Shown one piece after another: positions 23,678 to 35,766 of a stretch of 64,000 nucleotides of DNA (its first letter is position 1; every line of letters starts with the position of its first letter). The translations under genes were made by a program, and so were the position numbers. Source of the stretch: Oasisia sp. SBJ-2009 (taxonomy: Eukaryota; Annelida; Polychaeta; Sabellida; Siboglinidae); NCBI GenBank assembly GCA_964017155.1, contig OZ024867.1:15217500-15281499 (forward strand), given 5' to 3'. The notes beneath the pieces were generated by a model, which had not been told where the DNA came from, did no database searches, and saw nothing but the letters and a program-made list of their open reading frames with translations.

Positions 23678-26600
23678 TGTAAGACATGGTGTGTAAGACT
23701 TGGTGTGTAAGACTCGGTGTGTAAAACATGGTGTGTAAGACTTGGTGTGTAAGACATGGTGTGTATGACCTGGTGTGTAAGACTCGGTGTGTAAGACATG
23801 GTGTGTAAGACTTGGTGTGTAAGACATGGTGTGTAAGATCTGGTGTGTAAGACATGGTGTGTATGACCTGGTGTGTAAGACTTGGTGTGTAAGACTTGAT
23901 GTGTAAGACTTGATGTGTAAGACTTGGTGTGTAAGACCTGGTGTGTAAGACTTGGTGTGTAAGACTTGATGTGTACGACATGGTGTGTAAGACCTGGTGT
24001 CTAAGACATGGTGTGTAAGACCTGGTGTGTAAGAAATGGTGTGTAAGACTTGGTGTGAAAGACTTGATGTGTAAGACATGGTGTGTAAGACTTGGTGTGT
24101 AAGACATGGTGTGTAAGACTTGGTGTGTAAGACTTGATGTGTAAGACTTGGTGTGAAAGACTTGATGTGTAAGACTTGATGAGTAAGACTTGATGTGTAA
24201 GACTCGGTGTGTAAGACATGGTGTGTAAGACTTGGTGTGTAAGACATGGTGTGTATGACCTGGTGTGTAAGACATGGCGTGTAAGACCTGGTGTGTAAGA
24301 CTTGGTGTGTAAGACTTGATGTGTAAGACTTGATGTGTAAGACTTGGTGTGTAAGACCTGGTGTGTAAGACTTGGTGTGTAAGACTTGATGTGTACGACA
24401 TGGTGTGTAAGACTTGATGTGTAAGACTTGATGTGTAAGACTTGATGTGTAAGACTTGATGTGTAAGACCTGTTGTGTAAGACTTGGTGTGTAAGACATG
24501 GTGTGTAATACTTGATGTGTAAGATTTGATGTGTAAGACATGGTGTGTAAGACATGGTGTGTTAGACATGGTGTGTAAGACTTGGTGTGTAAGACATGGT
24601 GTGTAAGACATAGTGTGTAAGACCTGGTGTGTAAGACATGGTGTGTAAGACTTGATGTGTAAGATTTGGTGTGTAAGACATGGTTTGTAAGACATGGTGT
24701 GTAAGACTTGGTGTGAAAGACTTGATGTGTAAGACTTGATGTGTAAGACTTGGTGTGAAAGACTTGATGTGTAAGACTTGATGTGTAAGACTTTATGTGT
24801 AAGACTTGATGTGTAAGACTTGGTGTGAAAGACTTGATGTGTAAGACTTGATGTGTAAGATTTGATGTGTAAGACATGGTGTGTAAGACATGGTGTGTAA
24901 GCCATGGTGTGTAAGATTTGGTGTGTAAGACATGGTGTGTAAGACTTGATGTGTAAGATTTGGTGTGTAAGACATGGTGTGTAAGACATGGTGTGTAAGA
25001 CATGGTGTGTAAGACTTGGTGTGTAAGACATGGTGTGTAAGACATAGTGTGTAAGACCTGGTGTGTAAGACATGGTGTGTAAGACTTGATGTGTAAGACT
25101 TGGTGTGAAAGACTTGATGTGTAAGACTTGGTGTGTAAGACATGGTGTGTTAGACTTGATGTGTAAGACTTGGTGTGAAAGACTTGATGTTTAAGACTTG
25201 ATGTGTAAGACATGGTGTGTAAGACTTGGTGTGTAAGACATGGTGTGTAAGACTTGGTGTGTAAGACTCGGTGTGTAAGACATGGTGTGTAAGACTTGGT
25301 GTGTAAGACGTGGTGTGTATGACCTGGTGTGTAAGACATGGTGTGTAATACCTGGTGTGTAAGACTTGGTGTGTAAGACTTGATGTGTAAGACTTGATGT
25401 GTAAGACTTGGTGTGTAAGACCTGGTGTGTAAGACTTGGTGTGTAAGACTTGATGTGTACGACATGGTGTGTAAGACTTGATGTGTAAGACTTGATGTGT
25501 AAGACCTGGTGTGTAAGACTTGGTGTGTAAGACATGGTGTGTAATACTTGATGTGTAAGATTTGATGTGTAAGACATGGTGTGTAAGACATGGTGTGTAA
25601 GACATGGTGTGTAAGACTTGGTGTGTAAGACATGGTGTGTAAGACATAGTGTGTAAGACTTGGTGTGTAAGACATGGTGTGTAAGACATAGTGTGTAAGA
25701 CCTGGTGTGTAAGACATGGTGTGTAAGACTTGATGTGTAAGACTTGGTGTGAAAGACTTGATGTGTAAGACTTGGTGTGTAAGACATGGTGTGTTAGACT
25801 TGATGTGTAAGACTTGGTGTGAAAGACTTGATGTTTAAGACTTGATGTGTAAGACATGGTGTGTAAGACTTGGTGTGTAAGACATGGTGTGTAAGACTTG
25901 GTGTGTAAGACTCGGTGTGTAAGACATGGTGTGTAAGACTTGGTGTGTAAGACGTGGTGTGTATGACCTGGTGTGTAAGACATGGTGTGTAAGACCTGGT
26001 GTGTAAGACTTGGTGTGTAAGACTTGATGTGTAAGACTTGATGTGTAAGACTTGGTGTGTAAGACCTGGTGTGTAAGACTTGGTGTGTAAGACTTGATGT
26101 GTACGACATGGTGTGTAAGACTTGATGTGTAAGACTTGATGTGTAAGACCTGGTGTGTAAGACTTGGTGTGTAAGACATGGTGTGTAATACTTGATGTGT
26201 AAGATTTGATGTGTAAGACATGGTGTGTAAGACATGGTGTGTAAGACATGGTGTGTAAGACTTGGTTTGTAAGACATGGTGTGTAAGACATAGTGTGTAA
26301 GACCTGGTGTGTAAGACATGGTGTGTAAGACTTGATGTGTAAGATTTGGTGTGTAAGACATGGTGTGTAAGACATGGTGTGTAAGACATGGTGTGTAAGA
26401 CATGGTGTGTAAGACTTGGTGTGTAAGACATGGTGTGTAAGACATAGTGTGTAAGACCTGGTGTGTAAGACATGGTGTGTAAGACTTGATGTGTAAGACT
26501 TGATATGCAAGACTTGGTGTGTAAGACATGGTGTGTAAGACTTGGTGTGTAAGACATGGTGTGTAAGACTTGGTGTGTAAGACTTGTTGTGTAAGACTTG

Positions 26601-26799
26601 ATGTGAAAGACTTGATGTGTAAGACATGGTGTGTAAGATTTGGTGTGTAAGACATGGTGTGTAAGACTTGGTGTGTAAGACTCGGTGTGTAAGACATGGT
26701 GTGTAAGACTTGGTGTGTAAGACATGGTGTGTAAGACCTGGTGTGTAAGACATGGTGTGTATGACCTGGTGTGTAAGACTTGGTGTGTAAGATTTGATG
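23678..26799. repeat. 3,122-bp tandem duplication, copy 2
   Basis: This is the downstream copy; the match continues about 12 bp past its end, so the breakpoint lies in a short ambiguous interval. A cttggtttgtaag change near 26268 is private to this copy. The very low divergence argues for a recent duplication, or for an assembly duplication, which sequence alone cannot exclude. Confidence 0.85.
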
Positions 26800-27239
26800 T
26801 GTAAGACTTGATGTGTAAGACTTGGTGTGCAAGACCTGGTGTGTAAGATTTGGTGTGTAAGACTTGATGTGTACGACATGGTGTGTAAGACCTGGTGTGT
26901 AAGACATGGTGTGTAAGACCTGGTGTGTAAGACATGGTGTGTAAGACTTGGTGTGAAAAACTTGATGTGTAAGACATGGTGTGTAAGACTTGGTGTGTAA
27001 GACATGGTGTGTAATACTTGGTGTGTAAGACTTGATGTGTAAGACTTGGTGTGAAAGACTTGATGTGTAAGACTTGATGTGTAAGACTTGATGTGTAAGA
27101 CTTGGTGTGTAAGACATGGTGTGTAAGACTTGGTGTGTAAGACATGGTGTGTAAGACTTGGTGTGAAAGACTTGATGTGTAAGACATGGTGTGTAAGACT
27201 TGGTGTGTAAGACATGGTGTGTAAGACTTGGTGTGTAAG
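26583..27239. repeat. Block repeated 3,878 bp downstream, copy 1
   Basis: The block runs from an acttgttg monomer followed by a rare acttgatgtgaaag monomer to the actcgg monomer at 27240. Its partner lies 277 monomers downstream. A gtgtgcaag variant (c at 26830 and 30708) confirms the alignment. The left end overlaps the tail of the second 3,122-bp copy. Confidence 0.8.
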
Positions 27240-30200
27240 ACTCGGTGTGTAAGACATGGTGTGTAAGACTTGGTGTGTAAGACATGGTGTGTATGACCTG
27301 GTGTGTAAGACATGGTGTGTAAGACCTGGTGTGTAAGACTTGGTGTGTAAGACTTGATGTGTAAGACTTGATGTGTAAGACTTGGTGTGTAAGACCTGGT
27401 GTGTAAGACTTGGTGTGTAAGACTTGATGTGTACGACATGGTGTGTAAGACTTGATGTGTAAGACTTGATGTGTAAGACTTGATGTGTAAGACTTGATGT
27501 GTAAGACTTGATGTGTAAGACTTGATGTGTAAGACTTGGTGTGTAAGACATGGTGTGTAAGACTTGGTGTGTAAGACATGGTGTGTAAGACTTGGTGTGT
27601 AAGACTTGTTGTGTAAGACTTGGTGTGAAAGACTTGATGTGTAAGACATGGTGTGTAAGACTTGGTGTGTAAGACTTGATCTGTACGACATGGTGTGTAA
27701 GACTTGATGTGTAAGACATGGTGTGTAATACTTGATGTGTAAGATTTGATGTGTAAGACATGGTGTGTAAGACATGGTGTGTAAGACATGGTGTGTAAGA
27801 CCTGGTGTGTAAGACATGGTGTGTAAGACTTGGTGTGAAAGACTTGATGTGTAAGACATGGTGTGTAAGACTTGGTGTGTAAGACATGGTGTGTAAGACT
27901 TGGTGTGTAAGACTCGGTGTGTAAGACATGGTGTGTAAGACTTGGTGTGTAAGACATGGTGTGTATGACCTGGTGTGTAAGACATGGTGTGTAAGACCTG
28001 GTGTGTAAGACTTGGTGTGTAAGACTTGGTGTGTAAGACTTGATGTGTAAGACTTGATGTGTAAGACTTGGTGTGTAAGACCTGGGGTGTAAGACTTGGT
28101 GTGTAAGACTTGATGTGTACGACATGGTGTGTAAGACTTGATGTGTAAGACTTGATGTGTAAGACTTGATGTGTAAGACTTGATGTGTAAGACTTGATGT
28201 GTAAGACTTGGTGTGTAAGACATGGTGTGTAAGACTTGGTGTGTAAGACATGGTGTGTAAGACTTGGTGTGTAAGACTTGTTGTGTAAGACTTGGTGTGA
28301 AAGACTTGATGTGTAAGACATGGTGTGTAAGATTTGGTGTGTAAGACATGGTGTGTAAGACTCGGTGTGTAAGACTCGGTGTGTAAGACATGGTGTGTAA
28401 GACTTGGTGTGTAAGACATGGTGTGTAAGACCTGGTGTGTAAGACATGGTGTGTATGACCTGGTGTGTAAGACTTGGTGTGTAAGACTTGATGTGTAAGA
28501 CTTGATGTGTAAGACTTGGTGTGTAAGACCTGGTGTGTAAGACTTGGTGTGTAAGACTTGATGTGTACGACATGGTGTGTAAGACCTGGTGTGTAAGACA
28601 TGGTGTGTAAGACCTGGTGTGTAAGACATGGTGTGTAAGACTTGGTGTGAAAGACTTGATGTGTAAGACATGGTGTGTAAGACTTGGTGTGTAAGACATG
28701 GTGTGTAAGACTTGGTGTGTAAGACTTGATGTGTAAGACTTGGTGTGAAAGACTTGATGTGTAAGACTTGATGTGTAAGACTTGATGTGTAAGACTTGGT
28801 GTGTAAGACATGGTGTGTAAGACTTGGTGTGTATGACATGGTGTGTAAGACTTGGTGTGAAAGACTTGATGTGTAAGACATGGTGTGTAAGACTTGGTGT
28901 GTAAGACATGGTGTGTAAGACTTGGTGTGTAAGACTCGGTGTGTAAGACATGGTGTGTAAGACTTGGTGTGTAAGACATGGTGTGTATGACCTGGTGTGT
29001 AAGACATGGTGTGTAAGACCTGGTGTGTAAGACTTGGTGTGTAAGACTTGATGTGTAAGACTTGATGTGTAAGACTTGGTGTGTAAGACCTGGTGTGTAA
29101 GACTTGGTGTGTAAGACTTGATGTGTACGACATGGTGTGTAAGACTTGATGTGTAAGACATGGTGTGTAATACTTGATGTGTAAGATTTGATGTGTAAGA
29201 CATGGTGTGTAAGACATGGTGTGTAAGACATGGTGTGTAAGACCTGGTGTGTAAGACATGGTGTGTAAGACTTGGTGTGAAAGACTTGATGTGTAAGACA
29301 TGGTGTTTAAGACTTGGTGTGTAAGACATGGTGTGTAATACTTGGTGTGTAAGACTTGATGTGTAAGACTTGGTGTGAAAGACATGATGTGTAAGAATTG
29401 ATGTGTAAGACTTGATGTGTAAGACTTGGTGTGTAAGACATGGTGTGTAAGACTTGGTGTGTAAGACATGGTGTGTAAGACTTGGTGTGAAAGACTTGAT
29501 GTGTAAGACATGGTGTGTAAGACTTGGTGTGTAAGACATGGTGTGTAAGACTTGGTGTGTAAGACTCGGTGTGTAAGACATGGTGTGTAAGACTTGGTGT
29601 GTAAGACATGGTGTGTATGACCTGGTGTGTAAGACATGGTGTGTAAGATCTGGTGTGTAAGACTTGGTGTGTAAGACTTGATGTGTAAGACTTGATGTGT
29701 AAGACTTGGTGTGTAAGACCTGGTGTATAAGACTTGGTGTGTAAGACTTGATGTGTACGACATGGTGTGTAAGACTTGATGTGTAAGACTTGATGTGTAA
29801 GACTTGATGTGTAAGACTTGATGTGTAAGACTTGATGTGTAAGACTTGGTGTGTAAGACATGGTGTGTAAGACTTGGTGTGTAAGACATGGTGTGTAAGA
29901 CTTGATGTGTACGACATGGTGTGTAAGACTTGATGTGTAAGACATGGTGTGTAATACTTGATGTGTAAGATTTGATGTGTAAGACATGGTGTGTAAGACA
30001 TGGTGTGTAAGACATGGTGTGTAAGACCTGGTGTGTAAGACATGGTGTGTAAGACTTGGTGTGAAAGACTTGATGTGTAAGACATGGTGTGTAAGACTTG
30101 GTGTGTAAGACATGGTGTGTAAGACTTGGTGTGTAAGACTCGGTGTGTAAGACATGGTGTGTAAGACTTGGTGTGTAAGACATGGTGTGTATGACCTGGT

Positions 30201-30460
30201 GTGTAAGACATGGTGTGTAAGACCTGGTGTGTAAGACTTGGTGTGTAAGACTTGATGTGTAAGACTTGATGTGTAAGACTTGGTGTGTAAGACCTGGGGT
30301 GTAAGACTTGGTGTGTAAGACTTGATGTGTACGACATGGTGTGTAAGACTTGATGTGTAAGACTTGATGTGTAAGACTTGATGTGTAAGACTTGATGTGT
30401 AAGACTTGATGTGTAAGACTTGGTGTGTAAGACATGGTGTGTAAGACTTGGTGTGTAAGA
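27240..30460. repeat. Domain I segment with a block repeated about 2.2 kb apart
   Basis: Within this stretch about 27.69-28.23 kb matches about 29.91-30.45 kb. The offset is 2,226 bp at the tacgacatgg marker (27685/29911) and 2,212 bp at the acctggggtgtaag marker (28081/30293). The difference of one monomer is an extra acttggtgtgtaag near 28021. Other rare variants here are acttgatctgtacg near 27681 and acatgatgtg near 29383. Confidence 0.7.
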
Positions 30461-31117
30461 CTTGTTGTGTAAGACTTGATGTGAAAGACTTGATGTGTAA
30501 GACATGGTGTGTAAGATTTGGTGTGTAAGACATGGTGTGTAAGACTTGGTGTGTAAGACTCGGTGTGTAAGACATGGTGTGTAAGACTTGGTGTGTAAGA
30601 CATGGTGTGTAAGACCTGGTGTGTAAGACATGGTGTGTATGACCTGGTGTGTAAGACTTGGTGTGTAAGATTTGATGTGTAAGACTTGATGTGTAAGACT
30701 TGGTGTGCAAGACCTGGTGTGTAAGATTTGGTGTGTAAGACTTGATGTGTACGACATGGTGTGTAAGACCTGGTGTGTAAGACATGGTGTGTAAGACCTG
30801 GTGTGTAAGACATGGTGTGTAAGACTTGGTGTGAAAAACTTGATGTGTAAGACATGGTGTGTAAGACTTGGTGTGTAAGACATGGTGTGTAATACTTGGT
30901 GTGTAAGACTTGATGTGTAAGACTTGGTGTGAAAGACTTGATGTGTAAGACTTGATGTGTAAGACTTGATGTGTAAGACTTGGTGTGTAAGACATGGTGT
31001 GTAAGACTTGGTGTGTAAGACATGGTGTGTAAGACTTGGTGTGAAAGACTTGATGTGTAAGACATGGTGTGTAAGACTTGGTGTGTAAGACATGGTGTGT
31101 AAGACTTGGTGTGTAAG
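30461..31117. repeat. Block repeated from 3,878 bp upstream, copy 2 (ends at domain junction)
   Basis: This copy of 26583-27239 runs without length change to base 31117. The next monomer upstream is actcggtgtgtaag; here it is the 13-bp actggtgtgtaag, after which the sequence is domain II. The last piece of domain I is therefore a duplicated block cut off at the junction. Confidence 0.8.
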
Positions 31118-31130
31118 ACTGGTGTGTAAG
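31118..31130. repeat. 13-bp monomer at the domain I / domain II junction
   Basis: The monomer reads actggtgtgtaag, one base short, and is the first change of register after 2,134 monomers. It is immediately followed by the first accttgtgtgtaag monomer (31131), a marker of domain II that I did not find upstream. The upstream partner at 27240 is a normal 14-bp actcgg monomer. Confidence 0.95.
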
Positions 31131-31708
31131 ACCTTGTGTGTAAGACATGGTGTGTAAGACATGGTGTGTAAGACTTGGTGTGTAAGACTCGGTGTGTAAG
31201 ACTTGGTGTGTAAGACATGGTGTGTAAGATTTAATGTGTAAGACTTGGTGTATAAGACTCGGTGTGTAAGACTTGATGTGTAAGACTTGATGTGTAAAAC
31301 TTGGTGTGTAAGACTTGATGTGTAAGCCTTGGTGTGAAAGAATTGGTGTGTAAGACTTGGTGTGTAAGACTTGGTGTGTAAGACATGGTGTGTAAGACCT
31401 TGTGTGTAAGACATGGTGTGTAAGACATGGTGTGTAAGACTTGGTGTGTAAGACTTGATGTGTACGACATAGTGGGTAAGACCTGGTGTGTAAGACATGG
31501 TGTGTAAAACCTGGTGTGTAAGACATGGTGTGTAAGACTTGATGTGTAAGACTTGGTGTGTAAGACATGGTGTGTAAGACATAGTGTGTAAGACCTGGTG
31601 TGTAAGACATGGTGTGTAATACTTGATGTGTAAGACTTGGTGTGAAAGACTTGATGTGTAAGACTTGATGTGTAAGACTTGATGTGTAAGACTTGATGTG
31701 TAAGACAT

Positions 31709-32548
31709 GGTGTGTAAGACATGGTGTGTAAGACTTGGTGTGTAAGACATGGTGTGTAAGACATAGTGTGTAAGACCTGGTGTGTAAGACATGGTGTGTA
31801 AGACTTGATGTGTAAGACTTGGTGTGTAAGACATGGTGTGTAAGACATGGTGTGTAAGACTTGGTGTGAAAGAATTGATGTGTAAGACTTGATGTGTACG
31901 ACTTGATGTGTAAGACTAGGTGTGAAAGACTTGATGTGTAAGACTTGATGTGTAAGACTTGGTGTGTAAGACATGGTGTGTAAGACTTGGTGTGTAAGAC
32001 ATGGTGTGTAAGACTTGGTGTGTAAGACTTGTTGTGTAAGACTTGGTGTGAAAGACTTGATGTGTAAGACATGGTGTGTAAGACTTGGTGTGTAAGACAT
32101 GGTGTGTAAGACTTGGTGTGTAAGACTCGGTGTGTAAGACATGGTGTGTAAGACTTGGTGTGTAAGACATGGTGTGTAAGACCTGGTGTGTAAGACATGG
32201 TGTGTATGACCTGGTGTGTAAGACTTGGTGTGTAAGACTTGATGTGTAAGACTTGATGTGTAAGACGTGGTGTGTAAGACCTGGTGTGTAAGACTTGGTG
32301 TGTAAGACTTGATGTGTACGACATGGTGTGTAAGACCTGGCGTGTAAGACATGGTGTGTAAGACCTGGTGTGTAAGACAAGGTGTGTAATACTTGATGTG
32401 TAAGATTTGATGTGTAAGACATGGTGTGTAAGACATGGTGTGTAAGACATGGTGTGTAAGACTTGGTGTGTAAGACATGGTGTGTAAGACATAGTGTTTA
32501 AGACCTGGTGTGTAAGACATGGTGTGTAAGACTTGATGTGTAAGATTT
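31709..32548. repeat. 840-bp perfect tandem duplication, copy 1
   Basis: Sequence i equals sequence i+840 from about 31709 to about 32640. I compared these lines base by base and saw no difference over about 930 bp. The unit is 60 monomers and includes actagg (31916), gacgtgg (32264), acctggcgtgtaag near 32335 and acaaggtgtgtaat near 32379. Confidence 0.92.
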
Positions 32549-33388
32549 GGTGTGTAAGACATGGTGTGTAAGACTTGGTGTGTAAGACATGGTGTGTAAG
32601 ACATAGTGTGTAAGACCTGGTGTGTAAGACATGGTGTGTAAGACTTGATGTGTAAGACTTGGTGTGTAAGACATGGTGTGTAAGACATGGTGTGTAAGAC
32701 TTGGTGTGAAAGAATTGATGTGTAAGACTTGATGTGTACGACTTGATGTGTAAGACTAGGTGTGAAAGACTTGATGTGTAAGACTTGATGTGTAAGACTT
32801 GGTGTGTAAGACATGGTGTGTAAGACTTGGTGTGTAAGACATGGTGTGTAAGACTTGGTGTGTAAGACTTGTTGTGTAAGACTTGGTGTGAAAGACTTGA
32901 TGTGTAAGACATGGTGTGTAAGACTTGGTGTGTAAGACATGGTGTGTAAGACTTGGTGTGTAAGACTCGGTGTGTAAGACATGGTGTGTAAGACTTGGTG
33001 TGTAAGACATGGTGTGTAAGACCTGGTGTGTAAGACATGGTGTGTATGACCTGGTGTGTAAGACTTGGTGTGTAAGACTTGATGTGTAAGACTTGATGTG
33101 TAAGACGTGGTGTGTAAGACCTGGTGTGTAAGACTTGGTGTGTAAGACTTGATGTGTACGACATGGTGTGTAAGACCTGGCGTGTAAGACATGGTGTGTA
33201 AGACCTGGTGTGTAAGACAAGGTGTGTAATACTTGATGTGTAAGATTTGATGTGTAAGACATGGTGTGTAAGACATGGTGTGTAAGACATGGTGTGTAAG
33301 ACTTGGTGTGTAAGACATGGTGTGTAAGACATAGTGTTTAAGACCTGGTGTGTAAGACATGGTGTGTAAGACTTGATGTGTAAGATTT
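32549..33388. repeat. 840-bp perfect tandem duplication, copy 2
   Basis: This is the downstream copy with the same rare variants, for example actagg at 32756 and gacgtgg at 33104. The identity ends at about 33481, where gtaatacttga replaces gtaagacttga. The unit's internal variants make the duplication certain despite the simple monomer. Confidence 0.92.
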
Positions 33389-35274
33389 GGTGTGTAAGAC
33401 ATGGTGTGTAAGACTTGGTGTGTAAGACATGGTGTGTAAGACATAGTGTGTAAGACCTGGTGTGTAAGACATGGTGTGTAATACTTGATGTGTAAGACTT
33501 GGTGTGAAAGACTTGATGTGTAAGACTTGATGTGTAAGACTTGATGTGTAAGATTTGATGTGTAAGACATGGTGTGTAAGATATGGTGTGTAAGACATGG
33601 TGTGTAAGACTTGGTGTGTAAGACATGGTGTGTAAGACATAGTGTGTAAGACCTGGTGTGTAAGACATGGTGTGTAAGACTTGATGTGTAAGACTTGGTG
33701 TGTAAGACATGGTGTGTAAGACATGGTGTGTAAGACTTGGTGTGAAAGAATTGATGTGTAAGACTTGATGTGTACGACTTGATGTGTAAGACTAGGTGTG
33801 AAAGACTTGATGTGTAAGACTTGATGTGTAAGACTTGATGTGTAAGACTTGGTGTGTAAGACATGGTGTGTAAGACTTGGTGTGTAAGACATGGTGTGTA
33901 AGACTTGGTGTGTAAGACTTGTTGTGTAAGACTTGGTGTGAAAGACTTGATGTGTAAGACATGGTGTGTAAGACTTGGTGTGTAAGACATGGTGTGTAAG
34001 ACTTGGTGTGTAAGACTCGGTGTGTAAGACATGGTGTGTAAGACTTGGTGTGTAAGACATGGTGTGTAAGACCTGGTGTGTAAGACATGGTGTGTATGAC
34101 CTGGTGTGTAAGACTTGGTGTGTAAGACTTGATGTGTAAGACTTGATGTGTAAGACTTGGTGTGTAAGACCTGGTGTGTAAGACTTGGTGTGTAAGACTT
34201 GATGTGTACGACATGGTGTGAAAGACCTGGTGTGTAAGACATGGTGTGTAAGACCTGGTGTGTAAGACATGGTGTGTAAGACTTGATGTGTAAGACTTGA
34301 TGTGTAAGACTTGATGTGTAAGACCTGGTGTGTAAGACTTGGTGTGTAAGACATGGTGTGTAATACTTGATGTGTAAGATTTGATGTGTAAGACATGGTG
34401 TGTAAGACATGGTGTGTAAGACTTGGTGTGTAAGACTTGTTGTGTAAGACTTGGTGCGAAAGACTTGATGTGTAAGACATGGTGTGTAAGACATGGTGTG
34501 TAAGACTTGGTGTGTAAGACTCGGTGTGTAAGACTTGGTGGGTAAGACATGGTGTGTAAGATTTAATGTGTAAGACTTGGTGTATAAGACTCGGTGTGTA
34601 AGACTTGATGTGTAAGACTTGATGTGTAAGACTTGGTGTGTAAGACTTGATGTGTAAGCCTTGGTGTGAAAGAATTGGTGTGTAAGACTTGGTGTGTAAG
34701 ACTTGGTGTGTAAGACATGGTGTGTAAGACCTTGTGTGTAAGACATGGTGTGTAAGACATGGTGTGTAAGACTTGGTGTGTAAGACTTGATGTGTACGAC
34801 ATAGTGGGTAAGACCTGGTGTGTAAGACATGGTGTGTAAAACCTGGTGTGTAAGACATGGTGTGTAAGACTTGATGTGTAAGACTTGGTGTGTAAGACTT
34901 GATGTGTAAGCCTTGGTGTGAAAGAATTGGTGTGTAAGACTTTGTGTGTAAGACTTGGTGTGAAAGACTTGGGGTGTAAGACTTGGTGTGAAAGACTTGG
35001 TGTGTAAGATATGGTGTGTAATACTTGATGTGTAAGATTTGATGTGTAAGACATGGTGTGTAAGACATGGTGTGTAAGACTTGGTGTGTAAGACATGATG
35101 TGTAAGACTTGGTGTGTAAGACATGGTGTGTATGACATGGTGTGTAAGACATGGTGTGTAAGACATGGTGTGTAAGACTTGGTGTGTAACACATGGTGTG
35201 TAAGACTTGGTGTGTAAGACATGGTGTGTAGGACATGGTGTGTAGGACATGGTGTGTAAGACTTGGTGTGTAAA
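33389..35274. repeat. Domain II segment before the aberrant monomer
   Basis: The segment contains actagg at 33792, atttaatg at 34563, gtgcgaaag near 34457, acatagtgggtaag near 34801, and acttggggtgtaag near 34969. From about 34563 it matches 62.93-63.59 kb at an offset of 28,365 bp (for example actttgtg at about 34939 and 63304). Confidence 0.75.
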
Positions 35275-35289
35275 ACTTGGTTTTATTAG
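35275..35289. repeat. 15-bp aberrant monomer (ttttatta core)
   Basis: The monomer reads acttggttttattag, with the usual gtgtgta core replaced. It is the most diverged monomer I found in the window. The related position near 63.58 kb has an ordinary gtgtgtaag tail, so the change is private to this copy. It shifts the register by +1 and introduces a - strand stop. Confidence 0.95.
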
Positions 35290-35766
35290 ACATGGTGTGT
35301 AAGACCTGGTGTGTAAGACATGATGTGTACGACATGGTGTGTAAGACATGGTGTGTACGACATGGTGTGTAAGACATGGTGTGTAAGACATAGTGTTTAA
35401 GACCTGGTGTGTAAGACATAGTGTGTAAGACCTGGTGTGTAAGACATGGTGTGTAATACTTGATGTGTAAGACTTGGTGTGAAAGACTTGATGTGTAAGA
35501 CTTGATGTGTAAGACTTGATGTGTAAGATTTGATGTGTAAGACATGGTGTGTAAGACATGGTGTGTATGACATGGTGTGTAAGACTTGGTGTGTAAGACA
35601 TGGTGTGTAAGACATAGTGTGTAAGACCTGGTGTGTAAGACATGGTGTGTAAGACTTGATGTGTAAGACTTGGTGTGTAAGACATGGTGTGTAAGACATG
35701 ATGTGTAAGACTTGGTGTGAAAGAATTGATGTGTAAGACTTGATGTGTACGACTTGATGTGTAAGA

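Larger units (their letters stand above)
1242..31117. repeat. Domain I: 2,134 monomers in unbroken register
   Basis: From the end of the second 20-bp monomer to the 13-bp monomer at 31118 the distance is 29,876 bp, exactly 2,134 times 14, and I saw no compensating length changes inside it. Marker variants that recur here and help define units are actttatg (2323, 3513, 7545, 10135, 14181, 16827, 17429, 19571, 21671, 24793), gtgtctaag (5745, 12381, 18779, 20879, 24001), and gtgttag (7944, 8518, 14636, 15210, 17240, 22028, 22672, 25150, 25794). The accttgtg and atttaatg markers of domain II were not seen here. Confidence 0.85.
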
